Of a stretch of 64,000 nt of DNA, positions 33,849-43,197 are shown in pieces. Every line of letters starts with the position of its first letter. Positions within the stretch are counted from its first letter, which is position 1. A program made the position numbers and the translations under genes. The notes under the pieces were generated by a model that saw only the letters and a list, made by a program, of their open reading frames with translations, had not been told where the DNA came from and did not search any database. Source of the DNA: Hyphomonadaceae bacterium UBA7672 (lineage in GTDB: Bacteria > Pseudomonadota > Alphaproteobacteria > Caulobacterales > Hyphomonadaceae); the NCBI GenBank assembly GCA_002483135.1, contig DLHI01000004.1, positions 28,803 through 92,802 of the forward strand, read 5' to 3'.

Positions 33849-34940
33849 ATGCTGAAGGCCATTCTCGCAACGATGGGGCTTTGCCTGCTCTCGGCCTGCG
33901 CCGCGGGCGCGCCCCCAGCCCAGCCCGCCGTACCGAATGCTGGGGGCGAGACGGGTGCGCCTTACTCCGTGCGCCGCATCGGCGATGGTCCGATCATCTC
34001 GCCCACGACCGACCCCAGCATCGGCCATAACATCCAGGGTCCCTCACTGGTCCGCGTGCCCGACTGGGCGCCCAACCGGCTGGGCCGCTACTACCTCTAT
34101 TTCGCCGACCACAAGGGCGCGCACATCCGCCTGGCGTATGCGGATCATCTCGAAGGTCCGTGGAAGATCCACAAGCCCGGCGCGCTCAACATCACCGACA
34201 CGCCCTTCCCGCACGAGCCCCCGCCCTTCACCGACCAGCAGATGGCCGACTACCGCACCCGCGCCAAAGCTGCTGGCCTCGACCTTGAGCAGTTTCCCGA
34301 CCTGGCGAAGGAGATGACCACGCCGCACGTCGCCTCGCCCGATGTTCACATCGACGAGAAGAACAGGCGCTTCGTGATGTACTATCACGGCCTCGAAGCC
34401 TTCGCGCAGCAGGTCACGCGCGTTGCAACGTCCTCCGATGGCGTCAACTTCACATCGGGCGAGGAAGTGCTGGGCCGCACTTACTGGCGTGCTTTCCCGC
34501 ATGACGGCATGACGTACGCCATCGCCATGCCGGGTGTCTTCTATCGCTCGTCCGATCCGCTCGGCGGCTTCGAGACCGGACCGACGCTGTTCAATCCCGA
34601 CATGCGGCACAGCGCAGTCTTCCAGCGCGGCAAGACGCTCTACGTCGTCTGGACTCAGGTGGCGGCCGATCCGCCCGAGCGTCTGCTTCTGAGCACCATC
34701 GACATCTCCGGACCATGGGAGACGTGGAAGGAATCTGCGCCGATCGAAATCCTCCGCCCGGAGAAAGCCTGGGAAGGCGCCAACCTTCCGCTCGCAAAGT
34801 CTGCCCGCAGCTTTGCGCCGGGCCCGGTCAACCAGCTGCGCGACCCGGCAATCTATGAGGAGGACGGGCGCATCTACCTGCTCTACGCCGTGCAGGGCGA
34901 AAGCGGTATTGCGCTTGCGGAACTGATTCCCCGCACCTGA
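33849..34940 (+). CDS. lipoprotein with beta-propeller, glycoside hydrolase 43/32-like fold
   Basis: 363 aa. The lipobox LCLLSAC is at about residue 12. The mature protein has repeated propeller-blade signatures: GPSLVRVPDWAPNRLGRYYL, RLAYADHLEGPWKIHKPGAL, SPDVHIDEKNRRFVMYYHGL and LRDPAIYEEDGRIYLLYAVQ. These are typical of five-bladed GH43/GH32/GH68-like proteins that cut or bind glycans. Catalytic acids cannot be assigned with confidence. ATG 33849 is favoured over GTG 33840. It should be attached to the outer or inner membrane. Confidence 0.7.
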   Translation: MLKAILATMGLCLLSACAAGAPPAQPAVPNAGGETGAPYSVRRIGDGPIISPTTDPSIGHNIQGPSLVRVPDWAPNRLGRYYLYFADHKGAHIRLAYADHLEGPWKIHKPGALNITDTPFPHEPPPFTDQQMADYRTRAKAAGLDLEQFPDLAKEMTTPHVASPDVHIDEKNRRFVMYYHGLEAFAQQVTRVATSSDGVNFTSGEEVLGRTYWRAFPHDGMTYAIAMPGVFYRSSDPLGGFETGPTLFNPDMRHSAVFQRGKTLYVVWTQVAADPPERLLLSTIDISGPWETWKESAPIEILRPEKAWEGANLPLAKSARSFAPGPVNQLRDPAIYEEDGRIYLLYAVQGESGIALAELIPRT

Positions 34941-35049
34941 GCCGAATTGGCGGCTCCAGCGCATTTACGGTTCATCTTTGACGTACAGGTTGCCCCCGCC
35001 GCCGGGGCGTCTACCTTGACACTTGGCCGCCAGGAGTCGGGACCCGCAA

Positions 35050-36858
35050 ATGCCCTCACCCCACGCCGCAGCAACGATCGCTCTCTCCGTGATCATGTTC
35101 GCCCTGTTTGCGCAGGGGCGGATCAGGATCGAGATCGTGTGCCTCGTGCTGATAAGCTTGCTGGCGGTGGGCTTCTACTTCTTCCCCATCGACAACGAGT
35201 CCGGCCGGACAGGCATCGAGATCGCGTTCGGCGGTTTCGGCCACGAAGTCCTGATCACCATCTGCTCGCTGATGATCCTCGGTCGCGGCCTGGTGACCAC
35301 AGGCGCGCTTGAGCCGGCGACACACCTGCTCGGAAGGTTGTGGTCCTACAGTCGCGGTCTGGGACTTCTGTGTACGCTCGTGATCTGCGGCGCGATGAGC
35401 ATGTTCATCAACGACACGCCTGTGCTCGTGCTGGTCATGCCCATCCTGCTCACGCTCGCTGCGCGCACCGGAACGGCGGCATCTCAGACACTCATGCCGG
35501 TCAACTTTGCCATCCTCATCGGCGGCATGGCGACGACGATTGGGACGTCTACCAATCTGCTCGTCGTCAGCATCGCGGAGGAACTCAAGGTTCCACACAT
35601 CGGGATCTTCGACTTTGCGGACATCGCCCTGCTCGCGGCCCTGGTGGCGCTACCGTATCTGTGGCTGGTGATGCCCAAGCTGCTGCCCAACATCCGCACG
35701 CCCATCGAGGCGTCGCCTCGCAAGTATTTCGCCTCGCTGCACGTCGACACGTCCTCCGCCATCGTCGGCCTGTCTTTGCAGGAGGTTCGCGCCAAGGCTG
35801 GCGACGGCGTCGAGGTTCACGGCATCTCGCGCGATCAGACGCAGTTCCGGCGCCGCGACGCGGCCGTGCGTCTCAACCCTGGCGACATCGTTCACATCGA
35901 AGGCGCCCTGCATGACCTGCAGCAGGCCAGCGAACGCACCAAGGCGCCGCTGGTCGCTTCCGCCATCGAGCGGGCCATCCGGCACTCCCCCTCCGAAGAC
36001 GTGGTGATGGCCGAAGTCGTCATCGGATCGGAATCGACTCTGGTCGGCGCAACCCCGCGCTCGGCCCAGATCGGTGATCGTTATGGCGCGGCTGTGGTCG
36101 GCCTTTACCGGCCCGAGCGCGCGCTGTTCCACGAAGCGCTGGATGCGGCTTCAGAACGCCTAGAAGTCGGCGATGTGCTGCTGATGCGCGGCCAGCCGGA
36201 CCGCCTGAGGAAGCTGCAGGCCGGCGAAGGCGCGATGATCCTGGAAGGCGCAGCCGAGGTGCCTCGCAGCCTGCTGGCGCCGACGGCGCTCATCATCGTG
36301 GCCGGCGTCATCTTCTGCGCGGCTGTGCGCATTGTGCCCATCTCGATTGCCGCGCTGACGGGCGTCATCGCGATGATCGCCACGGGTTGTGTGAAGTTCG
36401 ATCGGCTGGGCCGGGCGCTGAGTGCGGAAGTGATTGTGCTGGTCGCCGCGAGCATCGCCCTTGGGCGGGCGCTCCTCGAGACCGGCGCTGCTGCATGGAT
36501 GGGCCAGGGGCTTTCCGTGGCGCTCGCCCCTCTGCCGCCTGCGCTTGCGCTGGCGTCGGTGATGGCGTTCGCAGCGCTGATCACGAACTTCTCGTCGAAC
36601 ACGGCGGCGGCCGCAGTCACAACGCCCATCGCCATCAGCATCGCGGCCAATCTGGGTATCCCGCCGACGCCCATGGTGCTCGCCGTGCTGTTCGGGGCGA
36701 ACCTCTGCTACGCAACGCCCGTCGCTTACCAGACGAATATCCTGATCATGTCTGCGGGCGGCTATCGGTTTCGCGACTATGTGCGCGCGGGACTGCCGCT
36801 GGTGTTCATCATGATCACCGTGCTGTCGCTGCTGCTGGTGTTGAAGTACCAGCTCTAG
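35050..36858 (+). CDS. SLC13-family permease with TrkA-C domains
   Basis: 602 aa. Two hydrophobic halves flank a ~200-residue cytoplasmic insert. Each half has a DASS-type Ser-Asn-Thr loop: GTSTNLL near residue 165 and FSSNTAAAAVTTP near 515. The insert contains two RCK-C/TrkA-C-like units (from SSAIVGLSLQEVRAKAGDGV and VVIGSESTLVGATPRSAQIG). Related proteins move divalent anions such as sulfate or dicarboxylates with Na+. Substrate not determinable. It is convergent with the esterase (3-base gap). Confidence 0.88.
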   Translation: MPSPHAAATIALSVIMFALFAQGRIRIEIVCLVLISLLAVGFYFFPIDNESGRTGIEIAFGGFGHEVLITICSLMILGRGLVTTGALEPATHLLGRLWSYSRGLGLLCTLVICGAMSMFINDTPVLVLVMPILLTLAARTGTAASQTLMPVNFAILIGGMATTIGTSTNLLVVSIAEELKVPHIGIFDFADIALLAALVALPYLWLVMPKLLPNIRTPIEASPRKYFASLHVDTSSAIVGLSLQEVRAKAGDGVEVHGISRDQTQFRRRDAAVRLNPGDIVHIEGALHDLQQASERTKAPLVASAIERAIRHSPSEDVVMAEVVIGSESTLVGATPRSAQIGDRYGAAVVGLYRPERALFHEALDAASERLEVGDVLLMRGQPDRLRKLQAGEGAMILEGAAEVPRSLLAPTALIIVAGVIFCAAVRIVPISIAALTGVIAMIATGCVKFDRLGRALSAEVIVLVAASIALGRALLETGAAAWMGQGLSVALAPLPPALALASVMAFAALITNFSSNTAAAAVTTPIAISIAANLGIPPTPMVLAVLFGANLCYATPVAYQTNILIMSAGGYRFRDYVRAGLPLVFIMITVLSLLLVLKYQL

Positions 36859-36861
36859 ACG

Positions 36862-37812
36862 CTATTTCAGCTTGTCCTCGAACCACGCCACCATCGCGTT
36901 CATGGCCGCGAGCGCATAGGCGTCGGTCTTCGCCGGATCGTCCTTCACGTAGAAGTCGTGATCCGCGTCGGGGAATATGGTGAGCTTGTTCTCCACGCCT
37001 GCCTTGTCCAGCGCGGCCTTCATCGCTTCGGATTGTGCGACCGGCACGCCCTTGTCGGCCCCGCCGGAAATGATCAGCACCGGAGGATCGCTTGCGTCAG
37101 CAAAGTGAACCGGCGAGACCGAGGCGCGCAGGCTGTCGTCGAAATCAATCGCGCCCTGCTTCGGCCGGTTGCCGAGAAGCGCATCGAGATCGGTCGGCGG
37201 GAAATAGGCGACCACCGCACGCACGCGATTGCTCGACCGCTCCAGCGCATTCTCCGCCGCCGGATCACCATCATCGGCCATCAGCCCCGCAACCAGCGAC
37301 AGGTGCCCGCCCGCGCTCGCGCCCCACACGCCGATCCGCGCGGGATCAGCGCCATACTCCGCCGCGTGCAGCTTGATATGGCGCATCCCCAGCCGGATAT
37401 CCTTCACTGCATCGGTCAGCGGGAAGCGCGGGGCAGATGCGTGATGCAGCGCCACGACGGTGAAGCCCTTGTCGAGCAACCACTGATACCGCGCCTGCCG
37501 CTCCTCCGGCGGCCCCCACGACGAACGCCAGCCGGCGGACACCATGTTCACCACCAGCGCGCCATTCGGCTTCAGCGGTTTGAACACGTCGTAAGTGAGC
37601 GCCATGCCATCGCGATGGCCGTAGATGACATCGCGGACGTAGGTCACGGTCTTCAGCTCATCAGCCGTCGGCAAGCCAAGCGCCTTGCGCGGATAACCGC
37701 TGAGCGGCGGGCCGGGATCGGTAACGGGTTGCGGTGGTTGGGCGAGGGATGGCGCGACAACCAGGATTGCGCCGAAAGACAAGACACACGCTGCTACGGC
37801 GACCAGTTTCAT
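36862..37812 (-). CDS. exported alpha/beta hydrolase (esterase)
   Basis: 316 aa with a signal peptide ending APSLAQ (about residue 25). Nucleophile elbow is GASAGG, with the acid and base expected in SGGADKGVP and FPDADHDF near the end. The oxyanion segment NMVSAGWRSS replaces the usual HGGG, which sets it apart from hormone-sensitive-lipase esterases and places it nearer the BD-FAE/acetyl-esterase group. It should act in the periplasm. Substrate unknown. Confidence 0.85.
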   Translation of the reverse strand: MKLVAVAACVLSFGAILVVAPSLAQPPQPVTDPGPPLSGYPRKALGLPTADELKTVTYVRDVIYGHRDGMALTYDVFKPLKPNGALVVNMVSAGWRSSWGPPEERQARYQWLLDKGFTVVALHHASAPRFPLTDAVKDIRLGMRHIKLHAAEYGADPARIGVWGASAGGHLSLVAGLMADDGDPAAENALERSSNRVRAVVAYFPPTDLDALLGNRPKQGAIDFDDSLRASVSPVHFADASDPPVLIISGGADKGVPVAQSEAMKAALDKAGVENKLTIFPDADHDFYVKDDPAKTDAYALAAMNAMVAWFEDKLK

Positions 37813-37845
37813 CGAGTACCCTTCGCGTAGTACCAGGTTTGCAGA

Positions 37846-38481
37846 TTAGGCGCGAACGTCGATCGCAAGCTGCCTCATCAGCGCCGCGTCGTCGTCTGTA
37901 ACTTCTCTCATGCGTCGCTTGAAACTTTCCCAGAGCTCTGCCGCCCGCAAGAATCGGTGTGCGCCTTGTCCAAAATGACCATCGAAATTCAGAGCCCCTA
38001 CAATCTCGCGCCAGTCGTATCGCGGAATTCGAAGATAACGCGCGCGAATACGACCATCGATACTCTCGTCGTTAGCGATACTTTCGATCTTCTTCGCAAT
38101 GCGCTGCCACGAGCTCTTGAAAGCATCTCTTGGAAGCTCAGGTTGCGACGCGATTAGCGCAGCGTCAGCCGGCGCAACTTCCAAGACGACAGGACGTTCT
38201 TCCTCCGCCTCCACCTGCTTCGCGCGGACTTCACTGGTGGCAACCATAGTTGCCGACACCTGCTGCGTGATCGTTTCGAGCTGAAACTGAAAGCTCTGCA
38301 ACGAAACCGTTGCATCTCTTGCAAGTTGCGTTGTGATCTTCAGCGCGTCCTCAAGGCTTTTCACCTTGTTGCCGAAGAGAAGACCGCCCAGTCCTACGCC
38401 AATCAAAGCCGCAAGACAGGTGACACCAGCAGCAATAACCGTGGCTTGGGCCTCGTTCATCGTCGTCCAAAATGTATCCAC
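37846..38481 (-). CDS. membrane-anchored coiled-coil protein of unknown function
   Basis: 211 aa from GTG 38481, chosen because GGGAGG lies 5 bases upstream; ATG 38460 is the alternative. One N-terminal membrane segment (ATVIAAGVTCLAALIGVGLG) is followed by a helix predicted as coiled coil (about 37-80, LEDALKITTQLARDATVSLQ). A ~100-residue mixed domain with RYLRIPRYDWREIVGALNFD closes it. AT content is higher than in the neighbours, a hint of separate origin. No family recognised. Confidence 0.6.
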   Translation of the reverse strand: MDTFWTTMNEAQATVIAAGVTCLAALIGVGLGGLLFGNKVKSLEDALKITTQLARDATVSLQSFQFQLETITQQVSATMVATSEVRAKQVEAEEERPVVLEVAPADAALIASQPELPRDAFKSSWQRIAKKIESIANDESIDGRIRARYLRIPRYDWREIVGALNFDGHFGQGAHRFLRAAELWESFKRRMREVTDDDAALMRQLAIDVRA

Positions 38482-38504
38482 GCCCCCCTCCCATTCGAAG
38501 ACTA

Positions 38505-39677
38505 TTAGATCGACTCCGCAAACAGCTCGCGGCCAATCAACCAGCGCCTGATCTCTGACGTCCCCGCGCCGATCTCGTAGAGCTTGGCGTCGCGCAGCAG
38601 GCGGCCTGTCGGGTAGTCGTTGATGTAGCCGTTGCCGCCGAGGATCTGGATCGCGTCGAGCGCCAGTTGCGTCGCGGTTTCCGCCGCGAACAGGATCGCG
38701 CCGGCGGCGTCCTTGCGGGCGGTCTGGCCGCGGTCGCAGGCTTTGGCGACGGCGTAGGTGTAGGCCTTGGCCGCGTTCATCTTCACATACATGTCGGCGA
38801 CCTTGCCCTGGATGAGCTGGAACTCGCCGATGGATTTTCCGAACTGTTTGCGGTCGTGGATGTAGGGCAGCACCACGTCCATGCACGCCTGCATGATGCC
38901 GGTCGAGCCGGCGGAAAGAACCGCGCGCTCATAGTCGAGGCCCGACATGAGAATCTCGACGCCGCTGTTCAGCGGGCCCATCACATTCTCTTCGGGAACT
39001 TCACAATCCTCGAACACCAGCTCACCGGTTTCCGAGCCGCGCATGCCGAGCTTGTCGAGCTTCTGCGCGACGCTGAAACCCTTGAAGCCCTTCTCGATGA
39101 TGAAGGCCGAGATGCCGCGCGATCCCTTGTCCGGCGCCGTCTTGGCGTAGACGATCAGCGTGTCGGCGCTCGGCCCGTTGGTGATCCACATCTTAGAGCC
39201 GTTGAGGATGTAGCGATCACCCTTCTTCACGGCGTTGAGCTTCATCGACACCACATCCGAACCGGCGCCCGGCTCAGACATCGCGAGCGAGCCCAGATGT
39301 TCGCCCGTGATCAGCTTCGAGAGATACTTCTTCTTCTGCGCGTCATTGCCCCAGCGCCGCATCTGGTTGACGCAGAGATTGGAGTGCGCGCCATAGCTGA
39401 GCGCCACAGAGGCTGATGCGCGGCTGATCTCTTCCATCGCGACGACGTGTTCGAGATAGCCGAGGCCCGAGCCGCCCCACTCCTCCTCCACCGTGATGCC
39501 GAGCAGGCCGAGTTCGCCCATGCGCGGCCAGAGATCGCGCGGGAACTCGTCCGTGCGGTCTATTTCGGCGGCGCGCGGGGCGATCTCCGCCTGGGCGAAG
39601 CTCGCGACCGTATCGCGAATCATGTCGGCGGTTTCGCCGAGGTCGAAATCGAGGGAGCGGGGTGCGTTTGGGATCAT
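38505..39677 (-). CDS. isovaleryl-CoA dehydrogenase
   Basis: 390-aa FAD enzyme of leucine breakdown (isovaleryl-CoA to 3-methylcrotonyl-CoA). The catalytic base is Glu250 in SGLDYERAVL, the position used by IVD rather than by most acyl-CoA dehydrogenases. FAD-site blocks LAMSEPGAGSDVV and KMWITNGP, and the signature QILGGNGYINDYPTGR, are intact. The rest of a leucine-degradation operon (mccA/B, hydratase) is not next to it. Cytoplasmic homotetramer expected. Confidence 0.92.
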   Translation of the reverse strand: MIPNAPRSLDFDLGETADMIRDTVASFAQAEIAPRAAEIDRTDEFPRDLWPRMGELGLLGITVEEEWGGSGLGYLEHVVAMEEISRASASVALSYGAHSNLCVNQMRRWGNDAQKKKYLSKLITGEHLGSLAMSEPGAGSDVVSMKLNAVKKGDRYILNGSKMWITNGPSADTLIVYAKTAPDKGSRGISAFIIEKGFKGFSVAQKLDKLGMRGSETGELVFEDCEVPEENVMGPLNSGVEILMSGLDYERAVLSAGSTGIMQACMDVVLPYIHDRKQFGKSIGEFQLIQGKVADMYVKMNAAKAYTYAVAKACDRGQTARKDAAGAILFAAETATQLALDAIQILGGNGYINDYPTGRLLRDAKLYEIGAGTSEIRRWLIGRELFAESI

Positions 39678-39737
39678 GCCAGCGTTCTAGCAGCGCGTGG
39701 CCAGATTTCCAGTTGCCGTTCGGTCACCGCGCCGGAT

Positions 39738-41168
39738 TCAGGCGCGGTCGCGCGACTGGCGGTCCCAGAGCAGGAAATACAGACTCATCAGCATCATCAC
39801 GCCGAACACGGCGAGAACCATGCTGGCGGCCTTGGGCGTGTCGGCGCCGGGGGCGGGGCCGCTGAAGGCCTCGACCGAGCCGATGGCGAAGCCCACGACC
39901 GACAGCACCAGCACGATGATCCACGGGGCGTTCATGATCAGCCGGCCCGAAAGCGGGCCCACGCGGCGCGCCTGGCCATTGACAAGCCGGGCCTGGCGCT
40001 CGGCTTCGGCGAAGATGTCTTCCGGCTTGCGGCCTGGCTCGAACGTCTCGGTGTCGTCGATCAGGCGGCGCGTGCGCGCGGTCTCGGCCGCAGACATGCG
40101 CTCGGCCGGAGCATCAAAATCCGGCAGGCCTTCGCGGACGTTTTCGTTGTCGGCATGGCGCACCTGGACTTCCGGCCTGTCCGTCTCCTGAGGCGAGGCG
40201 ACCGTTTGCACAGTCGGATGAAGCTCGGCCCGGGATTCCAGCGTCGCCTCGGCGCGCTTCAGGATGGAACGCACACGCTCGGCGATCACGCGCCCAGCCT
40301 GTTCCAGTTCGTCCGGCGTCTTGACGCGTCCGGGCTCACGCGGCGACGGGGTCGTCTCGGCGGCGGCGACGTCAGGCCCCGGCGTAACGGCTTCAACGGG
40401 CGGTTCGCTCTCGGGCTTGATCTCGGGCTGGACTTGCGGCTGCGCTTCAGCGCGCGGCGCGTCGGGCGGCGTCACCTGCGTTCCAGGCGGCAGAGCGATC
40501 TCGGGGGCCGGCGTGATGGCTTCGCGCGTCCGTTCGGCCAGGCGGCGAACCGCCTCGGCAATATCAACAGAGGGAGCGGACCCCGGCGCCCACGATACGG
40601 GCGAGACCAGCTTGTCGTCCTCGTCATTGGCATGGGGGCGCGCGTGCTCGACGCCAGCGTCGGAAACATCCATCTCCGGCCGCACGATCGGCGAAGGCGC
40701 TGCCGTCGGCCCGCTCGGATGATCGAGGAACATCGACTTCTCGGCCGCGCGGCGTCGCACCAGTGCGTCCACCACGATCACCCGGCCGTTCAGGCGCGCC
40801 CGACGCCACACGTCAAAACCATTCGCGGCCGCAAGCTGGTCGCCCGAATTCAGGTGGCGCAGGATGTCGCTGTCGCGGAACTGCGCGACCGTGATGTTGA
40901 ACACCAGCGAGACGAGCGCATCGAACTGGTTCTGCAGCAGCGGGGCGAACACCATGCTGGCGATGGCGTCCTCGGCCGGCTTGAGGTCATAGACCAGCAG
41001 GTCCTCGGCATCCTTCTCGGAGATGGTCAACCCTTCGCGGGCGGTGCGCACATGGCCATAGCCGATCGTCCAGCGCCCGGCGGGCAGCTGGGTCGCGGAT
41101 TCACGAAAGCCCTCGAAGCTCTTGATGAGCTGGAGCCCCGCTGGCGATGTTCGCAATCGACCTGCCAT
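39738..41168 (-). CDS. membrane-anchored lysozyme-like protein (GH24) with long disordered linker
   Basis: 476 aa. Residues 1-150 form a GH24 (T4-type) lysozyme domain with catalytic Glu19 in KSFEGFRE and the TIGYGH motif at 34-39. A long Pro/Glu/Ala-rich segment (about 160-400) is followed by two C-terminal membrane helices (WIIVLVLSVVGFAIGSVEAF and MVLAVFGVMMLMSLYFLLW). No signal peptide precedes the enzyme domain. ATG 41186 is the alternative start. This is not a phage context, so a host wall-remodelling role is likely. Confidence 0.8.
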   Translation of the reverse strand: MAGRLRTSPAGLQLIKSFEGFRESATQLPAGRWTIGYGHVRTAREGLTISEKDAEDLLVYDLKPAEDAIASMVFAPLLQNQFDALVSLVFNITVAQFRDSDILRHLNSGDQLAAANGFDVWRRARLNGRVIVVDALVRRRAAEKSMFLDHPSGPTAAPSPIVRPEMDVSDAGVEHARPHANDEDDKLVSPVSWAPGSAPSVDIAEAVRRLAERTREAITPAPEIALPPGTQVTPPDAPRAEAQPQVQPEIKPESEPPVEAVTPGPDVAAAETTPSPREPGRVKTPDELEQAGRVIAERVRSILKRAEATLESRAELHPTVQTVASPQETDRPEVQVRHADNENVREGLPDFDAPAERMSAAETARTRRLIDDTETFEPGRKPEDIFAEAERQARLVNGQARRVGPLSGRLIMNAPWIIVLVLSVVGFAIGSVEAFSGPAPGADTPKAASMVLAVFGVMMLMSLYFLLWDRQSRDRA

Positions 41169-41250
41169 CGTCCTGACCTGACACATCTCCCCTTGAACTC
41201 GCCTACCCGTTGCAACCGGGACGCCAATCTCGTGGGAAGGGGCATCCCGG

Positions 41251-42663
41251 CTACATGAGGAATATGGTGGCCAGGCCGAGGAAGACGAAAAAACTCGCCA
41301 TATCAATGCTCGTCAGCACAAAGACGGATGACGCTACAGCAGGGTCCGCGCCAAGGCGGCGCAGCGTTAATGGCGCGAGAATCCCGACCAGACCCGCCCA
41401 GCAGAAGGTCAACGTCATCGCAGAGCCGATCACGAGGCTCAGGGTCGGACTGTGGAACCAGATCAGAACGACCAGCGCGGCGGCCCAGGCAATTATCAAC
41501 CCGTTTACCAAGGCGGTCAGGGCCTCGCGCCGGATGGCCCGCAAAACCATGGACCCCTGCAGGTCGCGCTCGGCAATGGCGCGCACCGCGACCGCGAGCG
41601 CCTGGGACCCGGCATTGCCGCTCAGCCCGGCGACCACCGGCATGAGGAACGCCAGCACCACGACCTGATCGATCACCGGGGCAAAAAGGGAGACGATGGC
41701 GGATGCCAGGAAGGCCGTCGCCAGATTGATGGCCAGCCAGGGAATGCGCGCGCGCACGGCGGAGAATACCGACTGGTTGACGCCGGCCTCGCTGACGCCC
41801 GACAGCGCGAGGATGTCTTCCTCGGCCTCTTCCTGGATAACGTCCACGACGTCATCGATGGTGATCATGCCTGTGAGGCGCCCGGCGTCGTCCACCACGG
41901 GCGCAGAGGCAAGGTTGTACTGCCGGAACAGGTAGGCGACCTCTTCCTGGTCCATCTCCGGCCGCACCTGCACGGGCGCTTCCTTCATGATGGCCTGCAG
42001 CGGCGTCTCGCGCGGGTGACGCACAAGACCCGAAACCGGCACGGTGCCCTGCAGCCGGAACGCGGGATCGACCAGGAAGATCTCGAAGAAGATTTCCGGC
42101 AGATCGTCCTCAGGCACCGTTCGCATGTGGTCGATGGCCTGCCCCACGCTCCAGAACACCGGCGCCGCCACGAAGGCGCGCTGCATCAGGCGGCCGGCGG
42201 TCTCTTCATCGAAGGCGAGCGCGCTTTCGATAGCGGCCCTGTCGGTCGCAGAGACCTTGTTGAGAATGCGCGCGCGGCGATCTTCTTCGAGGTCGTTCAG
42301 CAGGAACGAAGCATCGTCCGAATCCAGATGCCCGATCATCGCCGTCACAGCGGCGTCGGTCAGTTCGTTCAGCGCATCGAGGCGCGCAGTATCGGAAAGC
42401 TCGGCCACCGCTTCGGCGGGCAGGTCCTTGCCCAGCAGGTGGATGGCCTTCCGGAAGGCCTCGGGCGGCAGGTGTTCAAGCAAGTCCGCCGTGTCGGCGG
42501 GGTGCAGGTCCTTCACCGTGCGCCACAGCAATGGCTTGTCGCCGTCACCCACGGCGCCGACGAATTGCGCGATGAACGCGGGCGACATGCCGCCTACACT
42601 CTCGCTGGCTTCGGGGATTTCAGGTTCAGCACGAGACGCGTCGGGATCGCGGGTGTCATTCAT
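41251..42663 (-). CDS. mgtE: magnesium transporter MgtE
   Basis: 470 aa. The N-terminal superhelical domain (LHPADTADLLEHLPPEAFRK) is followed by two CBS domains (ending SAPVVDDAGRLTGMITIDDV) and then a plug helix. Five membrane segments in the C-terminal part include the selectivity-filter region PVVAGLSGNAGSQALA. MgtE is an Mg2+ channel gated by internal Mg2+ through the acidic N/CBS domains. It stands alone, downstream of tRNA-Leu on the same strand. Confidence 0.95.
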   Translation of the reverse strand: MNDTRDPDASRAEPEIPEASESVGGMSPAFIAQFVGAVGDGDKPLLWRTVKDLHPADTADLLEHLPPEAFRKAIHLLGKDLPAEAVAELSDTARLDALNELTDAAVTAMIGHLDSDDASFLLNDLEEDRRARILNKVSATDRAAIESALAFDEETAGRLMQRAFVAAPVFWSVGQAIDHMRTVPEDDLPEIFFEIFLVDPAFRLQGTVPVSGLVRHPRETPLQAIMKEAPVQVRPEMDQEEVAYLFRQYNLASAPVVDDAGRLTGMITIDDVVDVIQEEAEEDILALSGVSEAGVNQSVFSAVRARIPWLAINLATAFLASAIVSLFAPVIDQVVVLAFLMPVVAGLSGNAGSQALAVAVRAIAERDLQGSMVLRAIRREALTALVNGLIIAWAAALVVLIWFHSPTLSLVIGSAMTLTFCWAGLVGILAPLTLRRLGADPAVASSVFVLTSIDMASFFVFLGLATIFLM

Positions 42664-42707
42664 GGCGACCTCCCTCTATCCGACGTAAATCTCTCTTCTG
42701 AAGAGCC

Positions 42708-42792
42708 TGGTGCGGTCGAGAAGACTCGAACTTCCACGCCTTGCGGCGCTACCACCTCAAGGTAGTGCGTCTACCAATTCCGCCACGACCGC
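42708..42792 (-). tRNA. tRNA-Leu (anticodon GAG)
   Basis: Read on the minus strand, the acceptor stem GCGGTCG pairs with CGACCGC. The anticodon stem CTACC/GGTAG encloses the loop TTGAGGT, giving anticodon GAG (reads CUC and CUU). A long variable arm (GCGCCGCAAGGCGT) marks a class II tRNA, and the T arm contains TTCGAGT. The discriminator is A and the terminal CCA is encoded. Length 85 nt. Confidence 0.96.
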
Positions 42793-42887
42793 ACGTCAGG
42801 CAAGCGCGCCGTATATGCTGGGTTTCGCGGAATGTGAAGAGCGAATGTGGAGACCGAAAAACCGGCCAAAAACCGGCGTCTGCCGGG

Positions 42888-43142
42888 CTATTGCTCGGTC
42901 GCGTAGTAGTCCTGGACGATGGCCGCGCCCGTGATCGAGACCGAGATCTTGTCGTTCTCGATCACCAGCTGCCCGCGCGCGATGGGGTGATTGTTGGCCA
43001 GGACCCAGACCTCGTCGTCTTCATGCGTATCCAGCTGGATCACAGCGCCGCGGCCCATCCGCAGCAATTGCTGCATGGGAATGAGCGACCGGCCCAGAAG
43101 GACGGTAATCTCAACGCCAACCTGATCCAGTTGCGAGTGCAC
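42888..43142 (-). CDS. FliN/SpoA-domain flagellar switch-type protein
   Basis: 84 aa from GTG 43142; an in-frame start at 43217 would overlap the divergent lipB. The whole protein is a SpoA domain with VGVEITVLLGRSLIPMQQLL, GRGAVIQLD and NNHPIARGQLV, the FliN pattern. In the flagellar motor FliN forms the bottom of the C-ring. A TTATAT -10-like box at about 43155-43160 supports the downstream start. No other flagellar gene is in the window, so this is an isolated copy, as is common in Caulobacterales-type genomes. Confidence 0.8.
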   Translation of the reverse strand: MHSQLDQVGVEITVLLGRSLIPMQQLLRMGRGAVIQLDTHEDDEVWVLANNHPIARGQLVIENDKISVSITGAAIVQDYYATEQ

Positions 43143-43197
43143 GGGGAAGCTCCGATATAACGGGTACACTTTCCCGGTTCGGATTGCGGACAGGTTA

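Noticed and set aside
39447..41258. 603-residue open frame on the plus strand
   Set aside because: Arg/His/Gly-rich shadow of the acyl-CoA dehydrogenase and GH24 genes on the other strand.
41452..42765. 437-residue plus-strand frame
   Set aside because: Antisense shadow of mgtE, whose domains are all identifiable on the minus strand.
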